DNA of 64,000 nucleotides. Origin: Neoechinorhynchus agilis. Lineage: Eukaryota; Acanthocephala. The translations under genes and the position numbers were made by a program. Under the pieces are notes generated by a model. That model was not told the DNA's origin. It did not search any database and was given only the letters and a program-made list of their open reading frames with translations. Shown here in pieces: positions 32,171 through 42,954 of the stretch; the first letter of the stretch is position 1; each line of letters opens with the position of its first letter. Location of the stretch: positions 17,174,001-17,238,000 of the forward strand of contig CM121341.1 of assembly GCA_051530055.1 (NCBI GenBank), given 5' to 3'.

Positions 32171-33315
32171 ATCAAGGGCAGTGGTGTAAATATTCGTAAA
32201 TGCCTGTAAAAGCTGCAACTAAAATAAATTTTGACTTGAATCGAAGAATATTTTGAAAGTGTGATTGTTTTCAAAAACAAGTACGATGATCAATTATTTT
32301 CGAATGTGTTGACAAAACATCTTAGGTATAAAAGGAGCCGATTCATCGTTCAAAAGTTAACCGTCAATCTCTCATTCGAACGACAAAATGATTGCTTTTC
32401 TTTGCTTGATCGCCTTATCATCAGTCAGCTGCCGTAATCGCCGAGAAATCGCAATAAACAATGAATATTGGAACATCCGTGGAAATGATAGTTTCTCCAG
32501 TTTCGTCCGAGAAATGCTAAAACATGTGGAACAAAAAGAACTACAGCCCAAGTCCATCTTTGTGGTCTTCTACGATTCCGAAGAAACTTCTGAAGCTCTT
32601 AATGAGACGTTTAACAAAATTAAGGATGTCTGCCTGCAAGACAAGTTCATCAACGAAACACAGCTAATCAGGGCTTTTGTCGAACCATTTGCGGAAGATG
32701 ACTCCGAACCAATACGAAAAAAGGGATCGCTTGTTGTATCGGCATCAAGTGGTGAATACGATGGAAATGAAGAGCATTTCAGTCTTAAATCAGAAGTTCA
32801 TTATTGGTCAAACTTTAATGAGACGTTGTTCACAAATGTTCTCGAAAAGTGCCATAAAAAATTGGCTAAGGAATTAGAAGGCGAGAATTGAGCAATTCCT
32901 ACTGAGAATTGCTCATTAGTAGTTTCGATGGTTCAATCCATCGCTAGTTAATAAATAGTTGGGCTTTTCGTGTTTTATAGAAAAAATGGAAACTGCCAAG
33001 CAATTAAACGCGTTGACAAAAACGCTCACTTATTTACAAAATTTTGATTTTCTCTCATTTAAAACGTTCGCTGCCACAATTCGTCTTGTCGCAAAAGAAA
33101 ACCAATATCGAACACTCGAGCAAATCGCTTCCATGGTTCATTGAGTTTATGAACGAAACAAGTCGAACCTTCTTGGTAAAAATTGTGGTGAAAACGGTTG
33201 AAAGGCGTTTTGATTGTTTGATGAAAATCTTATAAAGACATTTGGCGAGCGAGGGGAAATCAGCTGCGCAAATTTTAGAGGCGCTTCTAAAAATCGCTTC
33301 AAGGCGACGAATTAT
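31405..33315 (+). repeat. Dispersed copy of the composite unit
   Basis: From about 31405 the sequence follows array copy 1 (from about 16410) nearly base for base through the R2-like end, TATA box, secreted-protein gene, paired hairpins, METAKQ frame and LINE junction. At about 33315 it leaves the array sequence and continues into a longer version of the LINE. It lacks the roughly 0.6-kb unknown block. Confidence 0.85.
32388..32891 (+). CDS. Secreted 167-residue protein of unknown function (dispersed copy)
   Basis: This intact copy of the gene at 17371 has the same signal peptide, three glycosylation sites and C-terminus; three residues differ. TATAAAAG lies at about 32327. With an intact array copy at 17371, at least two copies could be expressed. 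The LINE inserted downstream is antisense to it. Confidence 0.75.
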   Translation: MIAFLCLIALSSVSCRNRREIAINNEYWNIRGNDSFSSFVREMLKHVEQKELQPKSIFVVFYDSEETSEALNETFNKIKDVCLQDKFINETQLIRAFVEPFAEDDSEPIRKKGSLVVSASSGEYDGNEEHFSLKSEVHYWSNFNETLFTNVLEKCHKKLAKELEGEN

Positions 33316-33850
33316 TAATTTGGAAAGGTTACAAAATACGGGGTAACCGTAGAGGAGGGATGGTAAGATAAAACAGAAGCAAAATTTGTAGAGACCGGGT
33401 GAAGGGATTCCTAAATGACGGAGGCGTTTGAGGAGATAAATTTTAAAGGTGTTTAGCTTGAGGGAGAGAGTGATGTGCGAGTAACAGTTCAAATTTGATT
33501 GAAATTGGATACACAGAATTCGCTGGGAAGTGACTCGTATGATGTCGTTTAGAAGCTCGGGGGAGAATGTGGGGTTGCGGGAGAGAGGTGAACATTTCGA
33601 AGCATTTAAGGAAATTGAGATGGAGTTGATGATTAATGCAGAAATCTTTTATGTGTGTGATTTCTTTAGAGATTAAGGAAAGGGAGAGGTGGGTCAGTGA
33701 ATGGGTGATGAGGATGATATCGTCGGCGTATAAGAAGAGTTTAGAGTGAGATGAGGGAGGTTTGAGGTTGTTTAGAAAAATATTAAAGAGAAGTGGTGAC
33801 AGTACCGAACCTTGAGGTACGCCTTTGGCGGGGGATAGGCTGATAGAAGA
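33140..33850 (-). mobile_element. LINE (jockey/CR1-like) reverse transcriptase C-terminal half
   Basis: Read on the minus strand from about 33835, it shows VPQGSVLSPLLFNIFLNNLK, then LFLYADDIILITHSL (the YADD catalytic block), LSLISKEITHIKDFCINHQL, and the C-terminal GLYKFCFCFILPSLLYGYPV and CLYKIFIKQSKRLS blocks. The 5' half is missing and the frame is broken at least once. Other 3' pieces of the same family are at 15412, 18010, 23160, 54900 and 60620. Confidence 0.8.
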
Positions 33851-34149
33851 GGCAGTGAATGAATTGTTGGCGAGGAAACGTTACATCGGTTCTTTCGACC
33901 ACTGTAAAAACGACAAGGGTGGCGTGAATATTTATAAACTATTAACTATAATAGAATATCTTCTTCGTTCTAATCAGAAGCAAAATGAGGAAATCGACCA
34001 ACAATCACAGAGGAAAACTAACCTAATAGGCTATCCAGCCATGGAGCACCACGATTTTTACCCAGGAATAAATAAATCGAAAGAGACCCGCATATGAGCG
34101 CCATTCATGACGATGTAAGCGAAAGAAATTAAACCGGGATCCATTGCCG

Positions 34150-36430
34150 GCATTAAACTCGAATTCCTTTAGTGTACGAAATTATTAGATTATTCACAGT
34201 GCCGAATGGTCGGTTTAACGAACTAACACGTTTTTTCTTGTTTTTTATTTGATTTTTTTATCGTGCTAAAATCGTGTATGAAATTATTAAAATATTCGCA
34301 AAGTGCGATGCCGAATGGTCGTTGGAACGGACTAACAGGTTTTTTTATTTACTTTTTATTTTTTTATCGCGCTAAAATCGTGTATGAAATTATTAAAATA
34401 TTCGCAGTGCCGAATGGTCGTTTGAATGGGCTAACAGGTTTATTATTTAATTTTTTTACTTTATCGCCCTAAAATCGTGTACGAAATTATTAAATTATTC
34501 GCAGTGCCGAATTGTCGTTCGAACGGACTAACACTTTTTTTATTTAATTTTTATTTTTTTGCTTTATCGCGCTAAAATCGTGTATGAAATTATTAACATA
34601 TTCGCAAAGTGCCGAATGGTCGATTGAACGGACTAACACCTTTTTGATTGAATTTTTATCTTTTACTTTATCGCGCTAAAATCGTGTATGAAATTATTAA
34701 AATATTCGCAACGTGCCGAATGGTCGTTTTAATGGACTTGCGCGTTTTTTATTTAATTTTTATTTTTTTTACTTTATCGCGCTGAAATCGTGTATGAAAT
34801 TATTAAAATATTCGCAAAGTGCCGAATAGTCGTTTGAATGGGCCAACAGGTTTTTTATTTAATTTCTTACTTTATAGCCCTAAAATCGTGTATGAAATTA
34901 TTAAAATATTCGCAAAGTGCCGAATGATCGTTTGAACGGACTAACACCTTTTTGATTGAATTTTTATCTTTTACTTTATCGCGCTTAAATCGTGTATGAA
35001 ATTATTAAAATATTCGCAACGTGCCGAATGGTCGTTTTAATGGACTTGCACGTTTTTTATTTAATTTTTATTTTTTTACTTTATCGCGCTAAAATCGTGC
35101 ATGAAATTATTAAAATATTCGCAAAGTGCCGAATTGTCGTTTTAACGAACAATCAGGTTTTTATTGATTTTTTTTACTTTATGGCGCTAAAATCGTGTAG
35201 GAAATTGTTAAAATATTCGCAAAGTGCCGAATGGTCGTTTTAATGGACTAACACGTTTTTTTTGAATTTTTATCTTATTTTTTTACTTTATCGCGCTAAA
35301 ATCGTGTATGAAATTATTAAAATATTCGCAAAGTGCCGAATGGTCGTTTGAACGGACTAACACGTTTTTTCATTTAATTTTTTTACTTTATCGCGCTTAA
35401 ATTGTGTATGAAATTATTAAAATATTCGCAAAGTGCCGAATGGTCGTTTAAATGGACTAACACCTTTTTTTATTGAAAGTTTATTTTATTTTTTACTTTA
35501 TCGCGCTAAAATCGTGTATGAAATTATTAAAATATTCGCAGTGCCGAATTGTCGTTTTAATGGACTTGCACGTTTTTTATTTTTTTTACTTTATGGCGCT
35601 AAAATCGTGTAGGAAATTGTTAAAATATTCGCAAAGTGCCGAATGGTCGTTTTAATGGACTAACACCTTTTTTTTTGAATTTTTATCTTATTTTTTTACT
35701 TTATCGCGCTAAAATCGTGTATGAAATTATTAAAATATTCGCAAAGTGCCGAATGGTCGTTTGAACGGACTAACACGTTTTTTCATTTAATTTTTTTACT
35801 TTATCGCGCTTAAATTGTGTATGAAATTATTAAAATATTCGCAAAGTGCCGAATGGTCGTTTGAACGGACTAACACGTTTTTTTTAATTTTTATTTTTTA
35901 CTGTATCGCGCTTAAATCGTGTATGAAATTATTAAAATATTCGCAAAGTGCCGAGTGGTCGTTTGAACGGACTACCACGTTTTTTTAATTTGTTTTGATT
36001 TTTTATTTTATACCGCTAAAACCGTGCATGAAATTATTAAATTATGCGAAAAGTACCGAATGGTCGTTTTTACGTTTTTTATTGAATTTTTATTTTATTT
36101 TTTTCTTTATCGCGCTAAAATCATGTATGAAATTATTAAATTATTCGCCAAGTATCGAATGGTGGGTTGAACGGACTAACAGGTTTTTTATTTAATTTTT
36201 GTTTGATTTTTTACTGTATCGCGCTTAAATCAAGTGTGAAATTATTGAAATATTCGCAAAGTGCCGAATAGGCGTTTGAATGGACTAACACGTTTTTTAT
36301 TGAATTTTTATTTAATTATTTTTCTTGATCGTACTAAAATCGTATATGAAATTATTAGATTATTCGCAAAGTGCCGAATGGTCGTTTTAACGAACTAACA
36401 CGTTTTTTATTGAATTTTTTTAGATCTTTT
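34150..36430. repeat. Satellite: about 22 tandem copies of a roughly 103-bp unit
   Basis: Each unit contains TATCGCGCTAAAATCGTGTA, then GAAATTATTAAAATATTCGC, AAAGTGCCGAATGGTCGTTT, GAACGGACTAACACG and a long T-rich run. Units begin at roughly 34175, 34279, 34386, 34482, 34579, 34686 and so on to 36348. The T-rich spacer varies in length and inner units are more alike than the outer ones. Some stretches recur as multi-unit blocks (35160-35400 resembles 35590-35820), a sign of higher-order duplication. Confidence 0.9.
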
Positions 36431-36669
36431 TACACCGAAAAACCGATATGATGTATTTAGTAAACTAGTTTGAAAATAATAACTCATTTGATCTCTGTAC
36501 CCTGTTGCACGTCTTCGTTTTAGCGGACTAATACTTTTTATTGAATTTGAATTTTATAATATATTTTATGATCCTATTCTCAAAAAAACAAAATAATCAT
36601 ATTTTTTTATAATCTTAAACTATTTTTAAACTATGTCGATATGTGATGTACCGTATAATTTGATTGAAT

Positions 36670-36831
36670 TTATTGTTTAGGTCTACACCCTGTAAATGAT
36701 TATTTATTAAAGACGTTTCGAACCTCGTCGGGTGATGGGTCCACTTGTATTTTAGAACTGATGATGAACCCGACGAGGTTCGAAACGTCTTTAATAAATA
36801 ATCATTTACCGGGTGTAGACCTAAACAATAA
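36670..36831. repeat. Foldback element with 64-nt arms and hammerhead-like hairpin
   Basis: Left arm 36670-36733 and right arm 36768-36831 are inverted copies with very few mismatches. The 34-nt spacer ends with CTGATGAT just before the right-arm hairpin GAACC/GGTTC and GAAAC. A single-arm relative is at 8868-8935. Confidence 0.8.
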
Positions 36832-36991
36832 TTCCTATTTTTAAACTACCACAATGAGTCACATAAAAGTTCTCAAATAACTAGTAAATTAATCGAAAAA
36901 TAAAAGATTGCGTGATGTTTCATACCGGTTCAACAAAAAGGCTTTGTTTCGTAACAGTCTCGTCCCCGGAAAATAATGTTATTTTAGACTA

Positions 36992-37621
36992 ATGTCAAAC
37001 GCTGATTCCGAACAAAATTCGAAAATCGATCCATTTGCGCCTACTTCCGCTCATCGATGCAACCGGTGCCATGTTGGGTTTGACGAGTCTTATTGTCTAA
37101 AGCACTTTACTCACAAACTCTGTGATTCCTGCTTCTACAGTCGAGACAGATTCAACGAGACGGAATCGAAAGGAGAACTAATAAGTCAGACTCAAGCATA
37201 CGAGGAATATTTACTTACAAAACGTCATCTCGAAGGATTAGTTCAATCAGTCGATGGAACGGATTCACGTTTTGAACCATTAGGAAATGTCATTCGCCGC
37301 AATCCACATAACCGGTTTTTTCCAAGCATGAAGCTGTATCTCAGGGAGCAGGTTCTTAAGCGTGCTTTAGAGGTTCATGGAAGTCTTGACGCGATCGAAG
37401 AGTTGAAGAAGAGAAAGATGGCTGTAGCACGAAAACGTGTTCAAAATAAGCATGAGAAAGCTCTGAAAAAGCTTCGGGTTAGTGTCCGATGGAATGAACG
37501 CCCAAAACCGGCTACACAAAGAGTCAGTGAACATGTTCATCGGTGGGATAAGGAAGTCCGTAATGCAGGTCATCGAACCTGTTTAGATTGCGGCGTCGAA
37601 GTCGTTTTAGAAGAGTTGTAA
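36992..37621 (+). CDS. XPA: DNA repair protein XPA (nucleotide excision repair)
   Basis: A single exon encodes 209 residues. The zinc finger CNRCHVGFDESYCLKHF with LCDSCF supplies the CxxC..CxxC set. Then come ETESKGELISQTQAYEEYLL and the DNA-binding part with NVIRRNPHNRFFPSMKLYLR and QVLKRALEVHGSLDAIEELK. A basic helix (KKRKMAVARKRVQNKHEKAL) follows, and the C-terminus RTCLDCGVEVVLEEL matches the TFIIH-contacting CxxCG tail. XPA verifies damage and places the NER machinery. It is shorter than human XPA (273), mainly at the N-terminus. The acceptor-like GTTATTTTAG ends 4 nt before the ATG. Confidence 0.9.
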   Translation: MSNADSEQNSKIDPFAPTSAHRCNRCHVGFDESYCLKHFTHKLCDSCFYSRDRFNETESKGELISQTQAYEEYLLTKRHLEGLVQSVDGTDSRFEPLGNVIRRNPHNRFFPSMKLYLREQVLKRALEVHGSLDAIEELKKRKMAVARKRVQNKHEKALKKLRVSVRWNERPKPATQRVSEHVHRWDKEVRNAGHRTCLDCGVEVVLEEL

Positions 37622-37931
37622 GGATCCGTTTCGGTGTTGCGGACTGGTGTTATAGTTTTAGTGTCAGATACGAAGACGCAAAGCGTGGTTATTCGGTCGA
37701 GAACATTAGGCCATGGGAGTTTACAAGTTTAATAAATGAGCAAATCTTTTGGAAGGTAAACCTTTTCATTTTTCACATGTTCCAAATTTTAAGAAGAAAT
37801 GGAACTGAAAAGAAGTGTAAAATTACATTTTAAAAATTTCAGCCACTTTTCTTTGTCGTTTTATAGCCTATATACAAATAGTCTATAAAACATTCTCGAT
37901 TGATTCTAGATAAAACATCAGAATTTTCAAA

Positions 37932-38890
37932 ATGGCGTCGGATACAAATGACAAATATCCTTTATTTCCTTCCAGAATGTAATTGTATTTTTATACAGAG
38001 CTTAAACAAATTTAATTGTATATGAAGGAATCAAATGCTGATGAGCTGTAAACTGAAAAGTGCTCAGACTGGTCAGCGTTTGCTGAAAAAGAAATCCGAT
38101 GCGTTAAACTTTAAATTTCGAACTATTCTTCGTAAATTGGTTGAAGCCAAAATACAAATGGGTATCCAGATGAAAGAAATGGCTATAACTTACGCTGAAA
38201 CCCGATTCGCGTGCGGTGAATTCAGTCAACAGGTAGTTCAAATAGCCAGTGGAAGAGCGCAGACCAGGTTGCGGATGAGAAGGGAGAATATCGCTGGAGT
38301 TATTTTACCGACATTCAAAGTATACGCTGAAGGATCTGATGGTTTGTTTTATGAAAACCAATTACAATAATAACACTGATTAACGCATTCAGAATTCGAA
38401 TTGGCTGGTTTGGCACGCGGAGGGCAACAAATGCAGAAGTTGCGTAAAAAATCTTCTGAGCTCATTGGGAATCTTGTTGAGCTCGCTTCGCTCCAAACGA
38501 ACTTCTTAATGCTAGATGAGATTATTAAAGTGGTCAATAGACGAGTTAATGCACTCGAACATGGTCGGCGAATTGCATTTGATTGAAAATGTTTTGCTGA
38601 TTGTACACATTTAGTGATTATTCCAAAGACGAACTTGACTTTGACTTATATAGTTGCTGAATTAGAGGAACAAGATAGGGAAGAGTTCTACAGGTTTGAT
38701 CGGGCTTTTTTGTATGTAAGAATTTTTACGTTTTTTGAAAAGACTAAAAAAGGTTCAACAGAAAAAGAAGGCGAGAGAACAGAAGCAATCTGAAGAACGA
38801 ATAACAAATCAAGATTCATCGATCGATAAACAAATCGTCGACAAGAACATTCTTGTTGATAGCGAGGATGAGGATATTTTGTTTCGATAA
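37932..38890 (+). CDS. ATP6V1D: V-type proton ATPase subunit D (V1 central stalk)
   Basis: Five exons (37932-37978, 38028-38341, 38393-38563, 38615-38693, 38743-38890) with introns of 49-51 nt give 252 residues, the usual length. The sequence begins [16 protein letters not shown] and continues [52 protein letters not shown], then [20 protein letters not shown] and [20 protein letters not shown], ending EDILFR. Subunit D is the rotating coiled-coil shaft that couples ATP hydrolysis to proton pumping. All joins conserve frame and match the family without gaps, which makes this the best reference for intron size in the window. Confidence 0.95.
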
Positions 38891-38899
38891 AGTTATAAA

Positions 38900-39470
38900 A
38901 ATCTCTTGTTTGAGATTTAAAACTTTAAAATCGCGTCATTAATCTCGTTTTGTATCAAAAAATCCGCTTATTTGCAAAACTTTTTCGAGCATAAACTCAT
39001 CGCTGAGCCACGTTTTCTTATTGTTAACATTTGAACTATGTTGATTTATGAAGACTTGAAATTATTCGCTTTATATGGGAAGAAGAGCAATTATAAAGCC
39101 TTGTATTACCTAAAGAACCAACTACTAAGTGTTCAAAAATAAATACAAAAAGACCGCTAGCTATGCATATAACGGTAGCTGACTGTTAAAACCTAAAAGC
39201 TTTCCAATATCGATGATTTTCCAAGATGATTAAGTGAATATTAAATGTTTTTTATACACGGCATCACTAACTTCAGACTGCATTTTGTTTCTCAAACGAT
39301 TTGTATCAAAATGGCAAGATATTCTCGGCAGCAATGTTCTGACATAAACTGAAAGCAGTCGGATGCTGCACTAGCAGTGAAGTCGAACAGTGTTTAAAAA
39401 CAATTTGTCCCTTTGATATTACGTAGCAATTGATTATATTGAATTTAATGATATATGAACTCGCTCAGGA
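38900..39470. other. Intergenic, nothing recognised
   Basis: AT-rich sequence between the V-ATPase D and ankyrin genes; nothing supported. Confidence 0.4.
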
Positions 39471-39478
39471 ATATAAGA

Positions 39479-40985
39479 CTAATAATCCGCAAACATCTCT
39501 TCTAGATCTGTTTCACCCTTGGCTCTTTGGATCGCATCTTGATAATCCGCAATATCTGCTTGACCCTCCGATCGTGATTTAATGAGATTATAGCATACCT
39601 CAGATCCCACGTTGGCTGCATATATAAGAGCTGTGTTTCCTGCACTGTCGACAGCCGATGTATTAGCTCCTTTGGATAGCAGCACATCAACTAGGATTTC
39701 ATTACCGTTCATCACTGCATTCATTAAGGGAGTTCGCTCATGTGAATTAGTCGCGTCGATTTCAGCGCCTTTGCTCAACAAAGTGTCTACAATCTTCTCA
39801 GTGTTCTCCTTGCTGGAGCAGTTTGTATGATTGGGAAATATCAAAAATTGGCACTTTTTAATGAATTTTGATTACAAGTATATCTAGAAATTATTTAAAT
39901 TGTAGAGGTTGGGAAACCTTTGGCTAATTGTGGATATTACACATGGAATTAGTCAGGACGAAATATGGGAAATAAGTGTTTAAAAAAGCGCATAAGAAGG
40001 TCACTACGTTCCTTCTTTTTTTAATTCAGAGTTAAGTATTGAAGTAGTCAAAAGCAAATACACAACATCGATGAAACTGGCGTAGGTGAAGTATAAACAT
40101 CGCATCAATAAAAGCTGGGCAACCTCATGGTAGCAAGAACGTCTGCTAGTGTTTTTGGAACTATTTTCATGGGCAAATCGAGTTGATGAATAATTGTGGA
40201 TATAACAAACCTCCATTTTGGTTTGTTAGTTGCAAGCTCTGACTGCAAAAATGCTATTATATCCTATACACTAAACTGATGATAATTCAAAAAGTCTTGG
40301 CATTGACGTTGATATTTCTCAATATCGCTGTAAGCCAATGTAACACATTACTCCCGTCTCCGCTGTAGGCATCTACATCAGCTCCATATTTGATCAAAAG
40401 CATAATTATATCTGGATTCCCAACTGCTGCTGCCCACAACAACGGAGTATGCAAGGATTCCGGGCATCTATGGTTCACGTCCGCATTTCCTTTTTCGATG
40501 AGCATTCTTACAATATTTAAATTATTGTTTTTGATTGCCTCAACTAAAGCTGTAACAGCCTCACCATACGAATCACCTGAAGCAGTCTTCTCGAGTTTAA
40601 TATAACTCACATTGGCATTAGCATCATTGTCAATCAAATACTCTACGATTTCCTCCATTTTCGGATCCTCTTCGGACATGCTAGCAGCAAACGCCAGTGC
40701 GCCGATCTGTGAGCAATAGTTCACGCAATTCAAATTCGAATTCAGTTTGACCAGCTCGTGAACGCAAGGAATAGAACCGATCTTGATTGCATATCCTAAC
40801 GGATAATCACCTTTCCCATTGATCTCTGTCTCTAATATTTTCGGGTTTTTTTGTACAAGTCTACTGATTTCCGAAACATTTCCCACATCAATCGCATTTC
40901 TCATCTTAGGTGCCATCTTTGCAAATGCCATTGATATCTGATCCTTTATGTTAATAAAGAACTCCTTAATTGGATTAGAGTTCAT
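39479..40985 (-). CDS. Ankyrin-repeat protein, at least two exons
   Basis: Exon 1 starts at ATG 40985 (MNSNPIKEFFINIKDQISMA) and holds about five ankyrin repeats, for example GDYPLGYAIKIGSIPCVHEL, AVTALVEAIKNNNLNIVRML and TPLLWAAAVGNPDIIMLLIK followed by GADVD. A last exon, from about 39810 to 39479, adds repeats RTPLMNAVMNGNEILVDVLL and NTALIYAANVGSEVCYNLIK and ends EEMFADY. An acceptor before CAAGGAGAACACTG fits. The intervening 430-480 bp is longer than other introns and its donor is not settled, so two genes remain possible. Function is unknown beyond protein binding. Confidence 0.6.
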
Positions 40986-41439
40986 TGTAATCGCCGGCTA
41001 GAGAAACACAGCTTCGTTTATTACTTCGTTCCTTAAGAGATATAGTTCTCACATTCGGTGGGTGATTCAGATGACGGTTAAACTACGTTTAAGTGAACCA
41101 GGAGTTGCGAAATGGTGAGTCACTTTGACAACACGTCTTCATTTGGTCCAAGGATGCGAGTTAATCTCTTATCGTCATCGATTGATTAAAAAACACAGGC
41201 AATCTATTTTGAATAAAGGGAGACTAACTGTTTATTCAAATAGCATGATCCTGTATCGAATTGGTGCCATCAACAAAAAAATGTTGTGCGTTATGTAGCA
41301 GTCATGCAAACATGAGAATCCTAAGAGCTATTTGGCGAGTGCAACTCGATAATGATCAGAGAGTTTTAGAAGCTCAGTTGTTGAATCGAAGATATCTTTG
41401 CCCAGATGAACATACTACTTTTGATTTATTTCGGAGGAA

Positions 41440-41635
41440 AATGCTAGGATTAAAAGGGAACATAAATACCGTCTACTAAAATGTGATCGCTAGGACATCG
41501 AACACTTTCAGAAACCATCGGGAGAAAATCCTTCGCTATGATATGGCTGCAGTCGTCACCACAACTACAACTTTCAGGAACATTATCCGATATTGTACGT
41601 TGGCGAATCCTGTCCCCGGTGTTGTCGTTACTCAT
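41440..41635 (-). CDS. Small Cys-containing protein with inverted duplication of its start
   Basis: From ATG 41635 the frame reads MSNDNTGDRIRQRTISDNVP, then a Cys cluster SCSCGDDCSHIIAKDF and SVRCPSDHILVDG. A donor GTATTT after DG and an acceptor CCTAG 26 nt later would add a few residues ending INQK. No family is recognised. The first 43 nt are repeated inverted upstream at 41719-41761, so the start may have been acquired by rearrangement. Confidence 0.35.
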
Positions 41636-41761
41636 TTATTTATTTGAGAAATATTTCGCAAGGTTTTCCTTGCCTCTTCAGTCGCTATTGTTTGCAAGTG
41701 TTTACGACGTTAAATAATTGAGTAACGACAACACCGGGGACAGGATTCGCCAACGTACAAT
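41592..41761. repeat. Perfect inverted repeat, 43-bp arms
   Basis: Arms at 41592-41634 and 41719-41761 match exactly, with an 84-nt spacer. The repeat lies close to two direct copies of ACATTATCCGATAT (41581-41594 and about 41793-41806), which may be traces of the event that made it. Confidence 0.85.
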
Positions 41762-41899
41762 CAAATTCACTCAGAGGACAATGATATATGACATTATCCG
41801 ATATATTTGGATCCAATTTCGTTACTCAGAATTAACGGGGAACTGAACCTCTTTTGTTTGTTTCACGAATAACTTTTAGTTTTGTGCAATGAGTCTAGT

Positions 41900-42207
41900 T
41901 TAGAAGTAGATGATGATTCCGGTTCTACGTGAATGCAAACAAACCGTGCTCCAGGGTAGATGTCTAGAACATTTAAAACCAATATTTGTAGCTTTTCAAG
42001 GTAACCGCGAAAGCCTCGGGTATTCCTATTTCATGAGTAGCTATGAATGGATCTGACGATATTATCGACCTTCCCGAATAGTCCACTCGCTTCCCCATTA
42101 TGTTTTTCCCGATAAGACCTTCTTTTCTCTCCAAAAGACCACGAAGTCCCTTGTATGTATTAGCATTTCTTGTGATGGCGTATCGAATATCGTAAAGTTG
42201 ATCAAAT
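41900..42207 (-). pseudogene. Fragment of RNA polymerase I largest subunit (RPA1-like)
   Basis: Minus-strand translation from 42207 gives FDQLYDIRYAITRNANTYKG, then LLERKEGLIGKNIMGKRVDY, SGRSIISSDPFIATHEIGIP and EAF, which match the conserved core of RPA1 (RKEGL, MGKRVDY, EIGIP). After a frame change near 42005, LEKLQILVLNVLDIYPGARF continues the match to the VHPGA block. No other RPA1 exons are recognised on either side, although this protein is normally about 1,700 residues. It is probably a relocated or decayed fragment. An acceptor-like CTGTAG precedes 42207. Confidence 0.6.
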
Positions 42208-42219
42208 CTACAGACGATA

Positions 42220-42950
42220 TCTTAATGATGAAGAGTATTTTCTGAATGATGTATTGGTCTCAAATGCTAGCCTATTCAAAAAAGACTGAAATGTTAGATG
42301 GTGGTAATTTGAAGGCATTTTCTATAAATAAACGACGGGTACTTGAGAGACCCCGTCAAGATTTGTCTATTTATTGCTTAGAATCCAGATCGGTCTATAT
42401 AGATTATATATTTAAGTAAGGTATTTAATCCAAAAGATGGAAATGCCAACAAGAACGTCTTGATTATATACATCTTGACGTTACAATATACGGGAATTTT
42501 CACTGATTGATGGATCGGTTGATCTAGGACAAACCAACAGCGTCTTATTCTTAATCGTAATTTTGATCCGCGAGCTTTGCATTTTATAAGAAGCATTTTA
42601 GAATATTTTAAGCGTTTTTTTCTGAAATCTTGAAAGACAAATAGTGTCTGTTTGGATATTCAGAATAATTTTTGACTCACGTTCTTGTGTTTATCTTCAA
42701 GAATAGTTCTTTAATTTCGTAATTGTGCAAACAAAGCTTTAACATGGTTCCGTTTTTCGAACAAGCTTCTACTTTTACGACGGTTATCTTTCAACGAACA
42801 AGTTTAGTTGATGAGATCCGCGATTCGGGAGCATGAGTACGCACAAGACGTTATTTGCCTCTTGGTTGTCGTATCAACAACCGATTAACATCTTACACTA
42901 GCTCATAACGGAGTGTGCGCAGTAAAGATACATCAACGTTCAAATCGAAG
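42220..42950. other. Region between the RPA1 fragment and PLC-beta
   Basis: No gene recognised. It should contain the 5' flank of PLC-beta. Confidence 0.35.
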
Positions 42951-42954
42951 AGCG

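Noticed and set aside
33825-34097. Plus-strand 90-codon frame
   Set aside because: The first part is antisense to the LINE reverse transcriptase and the rest shows no domain.
34263-36195. Several plus-strand frames in the satellite
   Set aside because: They arise from the repeat unit itself, are repeated with each unit and have no start or domain consistency.
34150-36430. CRISPR-like array, because of regular repeats
   Set aside because: Unit and spacer are both repeated and AT-rich, spacers are not unique, and all genes are eukaryotic; it is a satellite.
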